DNA of 52,977 nucleotides, taken from an uncultured Verrucomicrobia subdivision 3 bacterium. Its GTDB lineage: Bacteria > Verrucomicrobiota > Verrucomicrobiia > Limisphaerales > UBA11358. Both the position numbers and the translations under genes were made by a program. Positions 42,352 to 50,480 of this stretch are shown piece after piece. The notes beneath the pieces are model-generated. The model ran no database searches, was not told where the DNA came from, and saw nothing but the letters and a program-made list of their open reading frames with translations. The DNA is taken from assembly GCA_903889895.1 (NCBI GenBank), contig CAISYZ010000097.1, positions 1 through 52,977 on the forward strand, given 5' to 3'. Position 1 is the first letter of the stretch. Each line of letters opens with the position of its first letter.

Positions 42352-43050
42352 TTATTTTACTTCAAACGAAAAGTCCTGCGCCACGCCGTCAGCCTTGACC
42401 TCGATCTCGGCAGTTTGCACGCCGAGTTTACGGTGCGCAGCTTCGAGCGTGTATTTACCGGGAGGCACGTTTTTGATGGTGAATTTTCCGTCCGCGCCGC
42501 TGACCGCGAAATACGGATGATCGAACACGCTCACCCACGCAAACATCCACGGATGCACGTCGCACTGGAATTTCAGGAACGGTTCCGGCTTGTCAAAGGT
42601 GTAGGTCAAGTCCGGTCCGCCGCCCATCTGCACTTGGTTTGATTCGGGATTGGCCGTGGGCTTGGTGTGGACGTTGTGAACGAAAGAGTCGGAATTTTTC
42701 ACGATTAATTTTTGGCCGGTTTGGATGGCGAGGATTTGCGGCGTGTAAAGCGCGCCTTTCTGGTCAATCGTCACCGGCGCCGCACTCGCGCCGGTGGACT
42801 GGCCGGAAATGCCCTTGAGCGAAACGACCACGTCGGCCAGCTCGCCGTTCGCCCCGACAACGTAAAACTTCGTCTTCGGCAGGCCGTTCGGATACAGCGG
42901 CGCGCAGTTCGGGTCATCCTTGATGGGCGTGATTTCCTTGGCGGCGGGAGCCGTGCCTTTCAAGGTGATGGTGCCGGTGATGTCGCCCGCCGACGCGATT
43001 TGCGCGGCGGCGAAAAGTCCGAGGGTGAGGGATAAAACAGATTTTTTCAT
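42352..43050 (-). CDS. Exported cupredoxin/carboxypeptidase-regulatory-like protein
   Basis: 232 residues from the ATG at 43050 (a longer frame to 43098 adds non-homologous residues before a clean signal peptide MKKSVLSLTLGLFAAAQIASA). The body contains a cupredoxin-like region: SFVHNVHTKP and KFQCDVHPWMFAWV supply His, Cys, His and Met in type-1 copper order. After it comes a short carboxypeptidase-regulatory-like beta domain (DGKFTIKNVPPGKYTLEAAH). It sits just upstream of ctaA on the same strand. It could carry electrons or copper for the oxidase; that is inference. Confidence 0.75.
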   Translation of the reverse strand: MKKSVLSLTLGLFAAAQIASAGDITGTITLKGTAPAAKEITPIKDDPNCAPLYPNGLPKTKFYVVGANGELADVVVSLKGISGQSTGASAAPVTIDQKGALYTPQILAIQTGQKLIVKNSDSFVHNVHTKPTANPESNQVQMGGGPDLTYTFDKPEPFLKFQCDVHPWMFAWVSVFDHPYFAVSGADGKFTIKNVPPGKYTLEAAHRKLGVQTAEIEVKADGVAQDFSFEVK

Positions 43051-43113
43051 AACATTAAAAACAGTATATAAACTACCAGTCACCGGCGCGCCTCGCAAGC
43101 GGATTACAAGCGC

Positions 43114-43572
43114 TCACAAGCTCCGCATCACCGCCGCCATCACCAAAGCAGTCTGCGCCGCCTCGGTGCCACGATTGTGTTTTTTGTCGAGGCAGCGTTC
43201 CACCGCCTGCTGCTCATTTTCCAGCAACAATACTTCGTGGATAACCGGCACCTCGTGCTGGATTTGGATTTGCACCAGCGCATTGCTCACAGCTTCGCCA
43301 ATATGCTGCGCGTGCGTCGTCGCGCCGCGCAGGATGACGCCAAGGCAAAGGATGGCGGAAAACTTTTGCGCACGCGCGAGTTTGGCAGCAACGACGGGAA
43401 TTTCATACGCGCCCGGCACGCGGAGGATTTCCACTTTGCCGCCGGCGCGGAGGATTTCCGCTTTCGCCGCGCGCAACATGGCGTCCACAAAACGGGAATT
43501 ATATTTCGACGCGATGATGGCGAACGTGCCACCAATGGCGCGGACTGATTTGGCTTTGACGGGTTTTAACAT
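43114..43572 (-). CDS. ribH: 6,7-dimethyl-8-ribityllumazine synthase
   Basis: 152 residues, the usual length. Key segments: IIASKYNSRFVDAML, VPGAYEIPVVA, LGVILRGATTHAQHI (active-site His in TTHAQHI) and NRGTEAAQTALVMAAVM. Condenses the ribBA product with the pyrimidine to form lumazine. It is 18 bp downstream of ribBA, so the two form an operon. Confidence 0.96.
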   Translation of the reverse strand: MLKPVKAKSVRAIGGTFAIIASKYNSRFVDAMLRAAKAEILRAGGKVEILRVPGAYEIPVVAAKLARAQKFSAILCLGVILRGATTHAQHIGEAVSNALVQIQIQHEVPVIHEVLLLENEQQAVERCLDKKHNRGTEAAQTALVMAAVMRSL

Positions 43573-43590
43573 GAAAATATTTAAGAAATT

Positions 43591-44790
43591 CTATAATAAA
43601 TGGCCTAGCTTCTCGCGTTTGGTTTTCAGATACCGCTCGTTGTGCGGATTAGATTTTATCTTGATGGGAACCTGCTGCGTGATGTGCAGGCCGTAACCTT
43701 CCAGCCCGACGATCTTACGCGGGTTGTTCGTGAGCAGCCGGATGGTTTTCAGGCCAAGGTCGCAGAGGATTTGCGCGCCGAGACCGTATTCTCGCAGGTC
43801 CATCTTGAAGCCGAGTTTCTCGTTCGCCTCCACGGTGTCGTAGCCCTGCTCCTGCAATTTGTAGGCCTGAATCTTCGGCGCGAGGCCGATGCCGCGACCT
43901 TCCTGCCGCATGTAAAGAATCACGCCACAGCCGGCCTCAGCCACCTGCCGCATGGCGGTATGCAGTTGCGGCCCGCAGTCGCAGCGGCGCGAGCCAAACA
44001 CATCGCCGGTGAGGCATTCGCTGTGGACGCGGACGAGGACGTTTTTCTTGCCGGTCACGTCGCCGCGCACGAGCGCGAGGTGGTGCTGGCCGTCCAGCTT
44101 GGAGCGGTAAAGCGCGAGGTCGAAATCGCCGTAATCCGTGGGCAGCTTGATGGTCTCGATGCGTTCGACCAATTTTTCGCGCGTGCGGCGATATTCAATG
44201 AGCGACGCGATGGAACAAATTTTTAATTTATATTTTTTGGCGAATTTCAGCAGCGCCGGCAACCGCGCCATCGTGCCGTCATCGTTCATGATTTCGCAGA
44301 TGACGCCGATGGGCCGCGCGCCTGCCAGCGTGACCAAATCCACTGCCGCTTCGGTGTGGCCGGAACGCTGCAAGACGCCGCCGGGCTTCGCGCGCAGCGG
44401 GAAAACGTGGCCCGGCTGAACCAGGTCGTCCGGCATGGCCGTCGGCGACGCCATGATAGCGATGGTCTTCGCCCGGTCCGCGGCGCTGATGCCGCTGCCG
44501 ATGCCCTTGGCCGCGTCCACGCTCACCTGAAAATCCGTCCGAAACACCTCGCGGTTTTGTTTGACCATGCGCTCGATGCCGAGCTGCTGCAGGCGCTCGC
44601 TGCTGGTCGGCACGCAGATTAAGCCGCGCCCATGCTTGGCCATGAAGTTGATGGCGGCCGGCGTCACGAATTGCGCGGCCATGATGAGATCGCCTTCATT
44701 CTCGCGATCTTCGTCGTCGGTGACGATGACCATCCGGCCGCGGCGGATGTCCGCCACAACGGCTTCAATGGAATCAAATTTGGTTTTCAT
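43591..44790 (-). CDS. ribBA: Bifunctional DHBP synthase / GTP cyclohydrolase II
   Basis: 399 residues from the ATG at 44790 ([20 protein letters not shown]); upstream in-frame Mets lack homology. The N-terminal RibB half has [20 protein letters not shown] and [21 protein letters not shown]. The C-terminal RibA half has the zinc site Cys-x10-Cys-x-Cys ([15 protein letters not shown]), [11 protein letters not shown] and TNNPRKI. Makes both precursors for riboflavin. No FMN riboswitch signature is visible in the 155 bp to the divergent kinase gene. Confidence 0.96.
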   Translation of the reverse strand: MKTKFDSIEAVVADIRRGRMVIVTDDEDRENEGDLIMAAQFVTPAAINFMAKHGRGLICVPTSSERLQQLGIERMVKQNREVFRTDFQVSVDAAKGIGSGISAADRAKTIAIMASPTAMPDDLVQPGHVFPLRAKPGGVLQRSGHTEAAVDLVTLAGARPIGVICEIMNDDGTMARLPALLKFAKKYKLKICSIASLIEYRRTREKLVERIETIKLPTDYGDFDLALYRSKLDGQHHLALVRGDVTGKKNVLVRVHSECLTGDVFGSRRCDCGPQLHTAMRQVAEAGCGVILYMRQEGRGIGLAPKIQAYKLQEQGYDTVEANEKLGFKMDLREYGLGAQILCDLGLKTIRLLTNNPRKIVGLEGYGLHITQQVPIKIKSNPHNERYLKTKREKLGHLL

Positions 44791-44945
44791 CAGCGCAAAC
44801 AGGCTAAACATCGCGCCGCCAAATGTCACCTTCAAGCTGCGTTGCGCCGCGTGGGAATTTATGTTGGAGCCATGCAAAACTTCTGCTAAAGTGAATCAGT
44901 AATCAGTCGAATTTGCTCGGCGAGGGAGGTTGGCGCCCAATAAAC

Positions 44946-45695
44946 ATGTCATCCAAACCCGAAAAATCGTCCGGCAGTGCGGCGGCGAGTGCTTCCGCAT
45001 CCGGGCATGATGTGCCGGAAAGTCTCCGGCGACTCGACCGACTTGCCAACGTAGGCCTCGTTTCCGCCAGCCTCGCGCATGAAATCAAGAATGGTCTCGT
45101 GGCCGTGAAGACTTACACCGAGGTATTGCTGGAAAAAGGCGACGACAACCAGATGACCGAGTTGGTGCGCCGCGAACTCACCCGCATTGACGGCTTGGCC
45201 AGCCAGATGCTCCGCCTGTCCGCGCCCAAGGCCAGCACACCCAAGACGCTGAACCTCCACCAGACGCTGGATCATTCCCTGCGGGTGCTGGAATACCAGC
45301 TTCGCGACCGGTTCATCACCCTTCAGCGCGATTACTCCGCCAGCCCCGACACCGTGCGCGGTGACGAAGCTCAGTTGCAGCAGGCTTTCATGAATCTTGT
45401 TCTTAACGCGGTGGAGGCCATCGGCCAGAACGGCGAGCTGACCGTGAGGACGGTGTTGACCCCGGCGGCAAACGGCGGGCAGCGCCTGCGCATTTTTTTT
45501 CAGGACACCGGGCCGGGCATCACGCCCGAAAATCTGGCACGGCTGTTTGAACCCTTCTTCACCACCAAGAAAAACGGCACCGGGCTCGGTCTGGCCATCA
45601 CGCGGCGCGTGGCCGAGGACCATCAAGGCGACATCGAAGTAACCAACGAACCCGGCTCGGGTGCGGTCTTTATTTTCTCGCTACCGGCGGCCTAG
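44946..45695 (+). CDS. Soluble histidine kinase, NtrB-like core, orphan
   Basis: 249 residues from the ATG at 44946. After a Ser/Ala-rich N-terminus come the H-box SLAHEIKNGL (His45), N-box NLVLNAVEAI, G1 DTGPGI, F-box FEPFFTTK and G2 GTGLGLAI. There is no membrane helix and no PAS, GAF or HAMP sensor domain, so it must receive its signal through a partner protein. No response regulator gene is adjacent. The NxxR pattern is like NtrB/ZraS-type kinases. Confidence 0.9.
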   Translation: MSSKPEKSSGSAAASASASGHDVPESLRRLDRLANVGLVSASLAHEIKNGLVAVKTYTEVLLEKGDDNQMTELVRRELTRIDGLASQMLRLSAPKASTPKTLNLHQTLDHSLRVLEYQLRDRFITLQRDYSASPDTVRGDEAQLQQAFMNLVLNAVEAIGQNGELTVRTVLTPAANGGQRLRIFFQDTGPGITPENLARLFEPFFTTKKNGTGLGLAITRRVAEDHQGDIEVTNEPGSGAVFIFSLPAA

Positions 45696-45755
45696 GTAAA
45701 AACTCTGGACGCGGTTTGTCCTTGCTCCATAGACGCAGCGATTTATTTTCCGGTC

Positions 45756-46334
45756 ATGCGTGCGTTGCGGAACCTGTTCTTTATTTTTCTGGGAGCCTTG
45801 GCGGCGATCATCGTGGTGGCCCTGGCTGTGCCCACCGCGCTTTGGCTGAACCACGGCGGTGGGCGTTTTTTCTGGAACACCACCAGCGTGGTCCACGAAG
45901 TTCAATCGCTGTCGGATTTGGTGACCGTCAAATACGTCATGAACAAGGTCGTAGTGCTGGAAGACGTAAAGTGGTATGGCGAAAACCGCGTGCTGCTCCT
46001 CGCGCAAGGCGTGGTGAAAGCGGGCATTGACCTAAAACGCCTGAAACCGGAAGACGTGGACATCGCGGGCAAAAAAATTTCCCTGCGCCTGCCTCCGGCG
46101 GAAGTGACGGACGCCTATCTAGACGACGCGGCGAGCCAGGTGATTGATCACACCACCGGCCTGCTCCGCGCCTTCGACAAAGATTTGGAAGAGTCCGCCC
46201 GGCAGAATGCGGTGGACGACATCAAGCGCGCTGCGCGCAACGCCGGCATCCTTGCGGAAGCTGACAAGCGCGGGCGAGAAGAGTTGGCGAATTTTTTCAA
46301 ACGCGCGGGCTTTGCGACGGTTGAGTTTCGCTGA
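45756..46334 (+). CDS. DUF4230-family membrane-anchored protein
   Basis: 192 residues: one N-terminal helix (FFIFLGALAAIIVVALAVPT), then a beta-rich domain (SVVHEVQSLSDLVTVKYVMN, VLLLAQGVVKAGIDLKRLKP) and a helical C-terminus with RAARNAGILAEADKRG. The pattern matches DUF4230; function unknown. It is 60 bp downstream of the kinase gene. The 252 bp between its stop and the convergent mpl stop contain no gene or clear terminator that I can support. Confidence 0.75.
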   Translation: MRALRNLFFIFLGALAAIIVVALAVPTALWLNHGGGRFFWNTTSVVHEVQSLSDLVTVKYVMNKVVVLEDVKWYGENRVLLLAQGVVKAGIDLKRLKPEDVDIAGKKISLRLPPAEVTDAYLDDAASQVIDHTTGLLRAFDKDLEESARQNAVDDIKRAARNAGILAEADKRGREELANFFKRAGFATVEFR

Positions 46335-46586
46335 CCGCCGTGCCCAAATTTTGGGGTGCGTGTCTAATTATCACCGGCGACAGGACGCCGGGCAAAAAGG
46401 TTACCGGAAGGCGGCGACGGATTGCCGGAATTTTGCGAACGCGCGGAGGAACGCGTAATCCAGCCAATGGAATCGTCGCCATCCGTAAATGGATTGCGGC
46501 AAGCGCGGCACTCACCGGGGAGGTGCGGGAGAGTTGTAATTTTCTGGCCACGGATTGATTGATGCAATCCGCGTGCCAGAAATTAT

Positions 46587-47996
46587 TCACCGTTTACCCA
46601 GCCGCGCAAGCAGCTTGGCGTGGATGCCGTCGAAGCCGCCGTTGCTGAAAACCACCACCACATCGCCACCCAGCGCCTGTTGCGCGAGATGCGCCACGAT
46701 GGCATTGGCGTCCGGTAGATACACGGCTGTTTTGCCGGAAGCCTTGATGTCGGCCATCAGTTTTTCGGGGTTCAACCGCTCGTCAGCGGATATTTGCTCC
46801 AGCCGCGCCACCTCGGAAACGATGACTGCATTCGCATCAGCAAAAGATTCCGCTAGTTCCTGCTGAAACACATTCCGGCGCGTCGTGTTGCTGCGCGGCT
46901 CGAACACCGCCCAAATCTTCTCGCGCGCATACCGGAGCCGGAGCGCCTTGAGCGTTTCGCGTATCGCCGTCGGATGATGACCAAAATCGTCAATGATCGT
47001 CACGCCGCCAGCGATGCCTTTGATTTCCTGCCGCCGCTTGATGCCCTTGAACGTATCGAAGGCGGACTGGATTTGCTTGTTGGACAAGCCGCAATGTTTC
47101 GCCGCCGCGATAACGGCGAGCGCATTGCGGACGTTGAGTTCGCCGACGAGGTTGATATGAAACTTCGCGCTCGGAATCTCAAATTCGCTGGCCGTTGAGC
47201 CGAGGCGCAGATTCGTCGCGCGGATGGAATTGTGCTCGCCGAGGCCGAAGCGCTTCAATGGGCAAATTTTCCAATCCGTCAACAAGGAGGCAATGTTGGC
47301 GTCGTCGCCGTTTGCCAGTAGCAGGCCGTTACGTGGCACCAGCCGAATAAAATGCGAGAACGTTTTCTTTACCGCGTCGAGATTTTCAAAAATGTCGGCG
47401 TGATCAAATTCCAGATTGTTGACGACAGCGACTTCCGGCTGGTAGTGAATAAATTTGCTGCGCTTGTCGAAAAACGCGGTGTCGTATTCGTCGCCCTCGA
47501 TGATGAACCATTCGCTGTCCGTGAAGCGCGCGCCCTGCGAAAAATTATTCGGGATGCCGCCGATGAGATAGCTCGGGTTCAGCCCGTTGTGCTCGAACAC
47601 CCACGTCAGCAAACTCGTCGTTGTCGTCTTACCGTGCGTGCCGCTGACCACGATAGAGCGCTTGCCGCGGATGAAAAACTCCGCCAGCAGCGCCGCCAGC
47701 GAGCAATAGCGCAGCTTGTGGTCGAGCACGTATTCCGCCTCCGGGTTGCCGCGGGAAATGGCGTTACCGATGACCACGAGGTCCGGTTTGTGATTGAGAT
47801 TCTGCTCCGCGTAACCATTCATGACGACGATCCCTTTTTGCGCGAGGAACGACGCCATCGGCTCATAGACATTCTGGTCAGAGCCGGTGACTTGAAAACC
47901 TTTGTCCAGCATCGCGGCAGCGGCGGAAGCCATCGCCGTGCCACCGATGCCGGTGAAGTGAACGGATTTGATCTCGGATGAAAACATTCCCGCCAT
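46587..47996 (-). CDS. mpl: UDP-N-acetylmuramate:L-Ala-gamma-D-Glu-mDAP ligase
   Basis: 469 residues, Mur-ligase fold. The N-terminus VHFTGIGGTAMASAAAAMLD is the UDP-binding glycine motif; the ATP loop is VVSGTHGKTTTTSLL; EGDEYDTAFFDKRSKFIHYQ is the Mpl-specific region that distinguishes it from MurC, as is DDFGHHPTAI with FEPRSNTTRRN. Mpl re-attaches recovered murein tripeptide to UDP-MurNAc, so the bacterium recycles peptidoglycan and makes Gram-negative-type meso-DAP murein. Confidence 0.93.
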   Translation of the reverse strand: MAGMFSSEIKSVHFTGIGGTAMASAAAAMLDKGFQVTGSDQNVYEPMASFLAQKGIVVMNGYAEQNLNHKPDLVVIGNAISRGNPEAEYVLDHKLRYCSLAALLAEFFIRGKRSIVVSGTHGKTTTTSLLTWVFEHNGLNPSYLIGGIPNNFSQGARFTDSEWFIIEGDEYDTAFFDKRSKFIHYQPEVAVVNNLEFDHADIFENLDAVKKTFSHFIRLVPRNGLLLANGDDANIASLLTDWKICPLKRFGLGEHNSIRATNLRLGSTASEFEIPSAKFHINLVGELNVRNALAVIAAAKHCGLSNKQIQSAFDTFKGIKRRQEIKGIAGGVTIIDDFGHHPTAIRETLKALRLRYAREKIWAVFEPRSNTTRRNVFQQELAESFADANAVIVSEVARLEQISADERLNPEKLMADIKASGKTAVYLPDANAIVAHLAQQALGGDVVVVFSNGGFDGIHAKLLARLGKR

Positions 47997-48087
47997 GATG
48001 ACGAAAGTTCAGGGACAGAAAAAGTCTGAATTGCTTAAAGTGAAAAACCTTCCAGACGAAGAGACTTTACATATCACGCGCTGCCAA

Positions 48088-48999
48088 TCATTCCTCAAAC
48101 AACGCCTGCGCGAATTGCTTGGCGTCGAACGGCTGCAAATCGTCCGGCTGCTCGCCGAGGCCGATAAATTTAATTGGCAGGCCAAGTTCTCTTTGGATTG
48201 CCACCACCATGCCACCTTTGCTAGTGCCATCCAGCTTAGTGACGATGAGGCCGGTCAGCGGCACCGCCTTGTGAAATTCACGCGCCTGGTTCAGCGCGTT
48301 CATGCCGGTGCTGCCGTCCAGCACAAGCAAAACTTCATGCGGCGCACCCGCGAGTTGCTTGCCGATGACGCGATGCAATTTTTGCAACTCCTGCATCAGA
48401 TTATGTTTCGTGTGCAATCGGCCCGCCGTATCAATGAAAAGATAATCCGCCTTGCGCGCCTGCGCGGCAGTCACGGCATCGTGCGCCACAGAAGCGGCGT
48501 CTGCGCCGTAGTTGCCGGCGATGACCTCGACCTTGAGGCGAGCGCCCCACAATTTGATCTGCTCAATTGCCGCCGCGCGAAAAGTGTCACATGCGGCAAG
48601 TAGCACGGTTTTTTTCTGCACCTGAAAATAATTTGCGAGCTTCGCGCTGGTGGTGGTCTTGCCCGTGCCGTTCACGCCGACGATGGAAACGACGGTGGTG
48701 CCGCCGGAAATTTCTTTTAGCTTGGGGTTATTCGTTGAAAAACTTTTTTCAATTTCCGCGCGCGCGATGGCGAGATAGTCAAGTCCCGCTGTGCCTTGCG
48801 TTTCGTAGGCTAATTTCACCGCTGCCACAATCTGCGACGTCATCGCCATACCGAGGTCGGCAGCGATGAGGGCCTGCTCGATTTCTTCCAGCGACTCAGC
48901 GGTCAGCTTGGGCGAGCGCGTGATGATGCGCTTGATTTCGTGCGTAAGCTTGGCGTGCGTCTTGGCGAGGCCGGCCTTGAATTTGGCGAAAAGACCCAT
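48088..48999 (-). CDS. ftsY: Signal recognition particle receptor FtsY
   Basis: 303 residues: an N domain of helices and the GTPase G domain with GVNGTGKTTTSAKLA, DTFRAAAIEQ, DTAGRLHTK and TKLDGTSKGG. The acidic N-terminal A domain of E. coli FtsY is absent, as in many bacteria. It targets SRP-ribosome complexes to the membrane. It begins 3 bp after the stop of the PHP gene and seems part of a nusB-PHP-ftsY operon. Confidence 0.96.
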   Translation of the reverse strand: MGLFAKFKAGLAKTHAKLTHEIKRIITRSPKLTAESLEEIEQALIAADLGMAMTSQIVAAVKLAYETQGTAGLDYLAIARAEIEKSFSTNNPKLKEISGGTTVVSIVGVNGTGKTTTSAKLANYFQVQKKTVLLAACDTFRAAAIEQIKLWGARLKVEVIAGNYGADAASVAHDAVTAAQARKADYLFIDTAGRLHTKHNLMQELQKLHRVIGKQLAGAPHEVLLVLDGSTGMNALNQAREFHKAVPLTGLIVTKLDGTSKGGMVVAIQRELGLPIKFIGLGEQPDDLQPFDAKQFAQALFEE

Positions 49000-49002
49000 G
49001 AC

Positions 49003-49848
49003 TTATTTCCGATTTCCGATTTCCGATTTCCGTTTTTTTTGGGCGGCGTAAAGTTTTTCGATGTGCTCGTAAGGCAGCTTCACGGTGCCGATGAGCGGCT
49101 GCTTTTTGCTGAAGCCGTGGCAGTCGGAACCGCCGGTGACAAGCAAATCATATTTCTCAGCAATCTCCAGATAGCGTTCAGACATCACGGTGGAATGCTT
49201 AGTGTGAAAACATTCGATGCCATCAAGTCCCGCCTTCACGAGGTCGGGAATGATGTCATCCGTGCGGTTCAAACCGGGATGCGCCATGACCGCAAGGCCG
49301 CCGGCCTGATGGATCAGCTCCACGCTTTCCAACGCGGACATCTTGGTCTTCGGCACCCACGCCGGCCGGCCTTTTTTGAGATATTTTTCAAACGCCTCGT
49401 CAAGGTTGCCGATGAGTTTTTCCTTCACCAGCGCGCGCGCGACGTGCGGCCGGCCGGGCGACTTGCAGTTCGCCAGCGCAAAAACCGCTTCCGGCTTGAG
49501 CGGAATCCCGAGCTTGTTCAGCGCTGCACACATTTCGTTGATGCGGTTCTGCCGCACGGCTTGAAACTTGGCGATGCGGTCCAGCAGCACCTTATTTTTG
49601 GTGTCGAGAAAATAACCAAGCACATGGACTTCCGTGTCCTCATGCTCGGCGGTGAGCTCCGCGCCGGAAATAAACTCCATCTTCACGTTTGCGCACGCCG
49701 CCGCCGCGCGCTCGCAACCCTCCACCGTATCGTGGTCGGTGAGCGCGATGCAGGCCAGCCCGGCTTTTTGCGCGCGCAGCACCAGCTCCTCCGGGGTAAA
49801 GGTGCCGTCGGAAAACTGCGTGTGCAGGTGCAGGTCCGCGAATTTCAT
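49003..49848 (-). CDS. PHP-domain phosphoesterase (RNase AM/YciV type)
   Basis: 281 residues. The metal-binding PHP motifs are DLHLHTQFSDG, ALTDHDTVEG, GAELTAEHEDTEVHVLGYF, MAHPGLNR and GGSDCHG. The overall order is that of the YciV/RNase AM group, which trims RNA 5' ends and hydrolyses 3',5'-bisphosphates; the exact substrate is inferred. The C-terminal residues KRKSEIGNRK come from a 7-bp tandem repeat that also contains the stop codon. Start overlaps the nusB stop. Confidence 0.88.
   Translation of the reverse strand: MKFADLHLHTQFSDGTFTPEELVLRAQKAGLACIALTDHDTVEGCERAAAACANVKMEFISGAELTAEHEDTEVHVLGYFLDTKNKVLLDRIAKFQAVRQNRINEMCAALNKLGIPLKPEAVFALANCKSPGRPHVARALVKEKLIGNLDEAFEKYLKKGRPAWVPKTKMSALESVELIHQAGGLAVMAHPGLNRTDDIIPDLVKAGLDGIECFHTKHSTVMSERYLEIAEKYDLLVTGGSDCHGFSKKQPLIGTVKLPYEHIEKLYAAQKKRKSEIGNRK
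49005..49032. repeat. Four tandem copies of a 7-bp unit at the PHP gene's 3' end
   Basis: ATTTCCG is repeated four times without error. On the minus strand it encodes the last codons of the PHP protein and overlaps its stop. A change of copy number would alter the C-terminus and the distance to ftsY. Confidence 0.9.
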
Positions 49849-50348
49849 TTTACGTTGCGCGCCGGCCGGAGAATTTCACCACGCACCTTGTCGAGAATGC
49901 CGTTAACGAACTTGCCGCTGTCCTCGGTGGAAAATTTTTTGGCGATGTCCACCGCCTCGTTGATGCTGACCACCGGCGGAATGTCCTCGCGGTGCAACAT
50001 TTCAAAAATGGCGAGCCGCATGATGTTGCGATCCACTACGGCGATGCGGTTGAAATCCCAGTTCTTGCAATGTTTTTTGATGTGCTCATCAATCGCCTCG
50101 CGGTGCTGAATCACGCCCTTGATGAGCGGCTCGGCGAACAGCCGCGTCTCCGCCTCCTCGACGGTCGGCGGCGGCAACTCGGTTTTTTCGCCCCATTTGG
50201 CCATGCCGGACTTCTCGTCCTCGATGGCGGCGGCGCGCTGGGAATTCCAGAACGTCGCCAGCTCCAACTCCAGGTCGGCGGACGGGTTCATGTCGTTCTG
50301 AAATAAAAATTGGACGGCGCGTTCGCGCGCCTCTCGTCGTTTTCCCAT
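49845..50348 (-). CDS. nusB: Transcription antitermination factor NusB
   Basis: 167 residues, all-helical RNA-binding protein. It has the N-terminal RREARERAVQFLFQND and the C-terminal IMRLAIFEMLHREDIPPVVS and INEAVDIAKKFSTEDSGKFV, then NGILDKV, all typical. A central insertion with EKTELPPPTVEEAETR makes it slightly longer than E. coli NusB (139). It helps rRNA transcription read past terminators. Heads the leftward group with PHP and ftsY. Confidence 0.93.
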   Translation of the reverse strand: MGKRREARERAVQFLFQNDMNPSADLELELATFWNSQRAAAIEDEKSGMAKWGEKTELPPPTVEEAETRLFAEPLIKGVIQHREAIDEHIKKHCKNWDFNRIAVVDRNIMRLAIFEMLHREDIPPVVSINEAVDIAKKFSTEDSGKFVNGILDKVRGEILRPARNVK

Positions 50349-50480
50349 TCCGGAAGCTTAATTGCGCCGCCGGTCAATGTCCAACGCCGAAAGCCGGCTT
50401 TCTGACCCGAACAAAAAACTTTGCGCCTTTGCGTTGAATTATTTTCCTATTTGCCGCATCTTCCCCGCCGCACAATTTCT

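Noticed and set aside
46335-46586. Short open frames between the DUF4230 gene and mpl
   Set aside because: They are Arg-rich, lack a ribosome-binding site and resemble nothing known; I see no supported feature in this 252-bp convergent gap.
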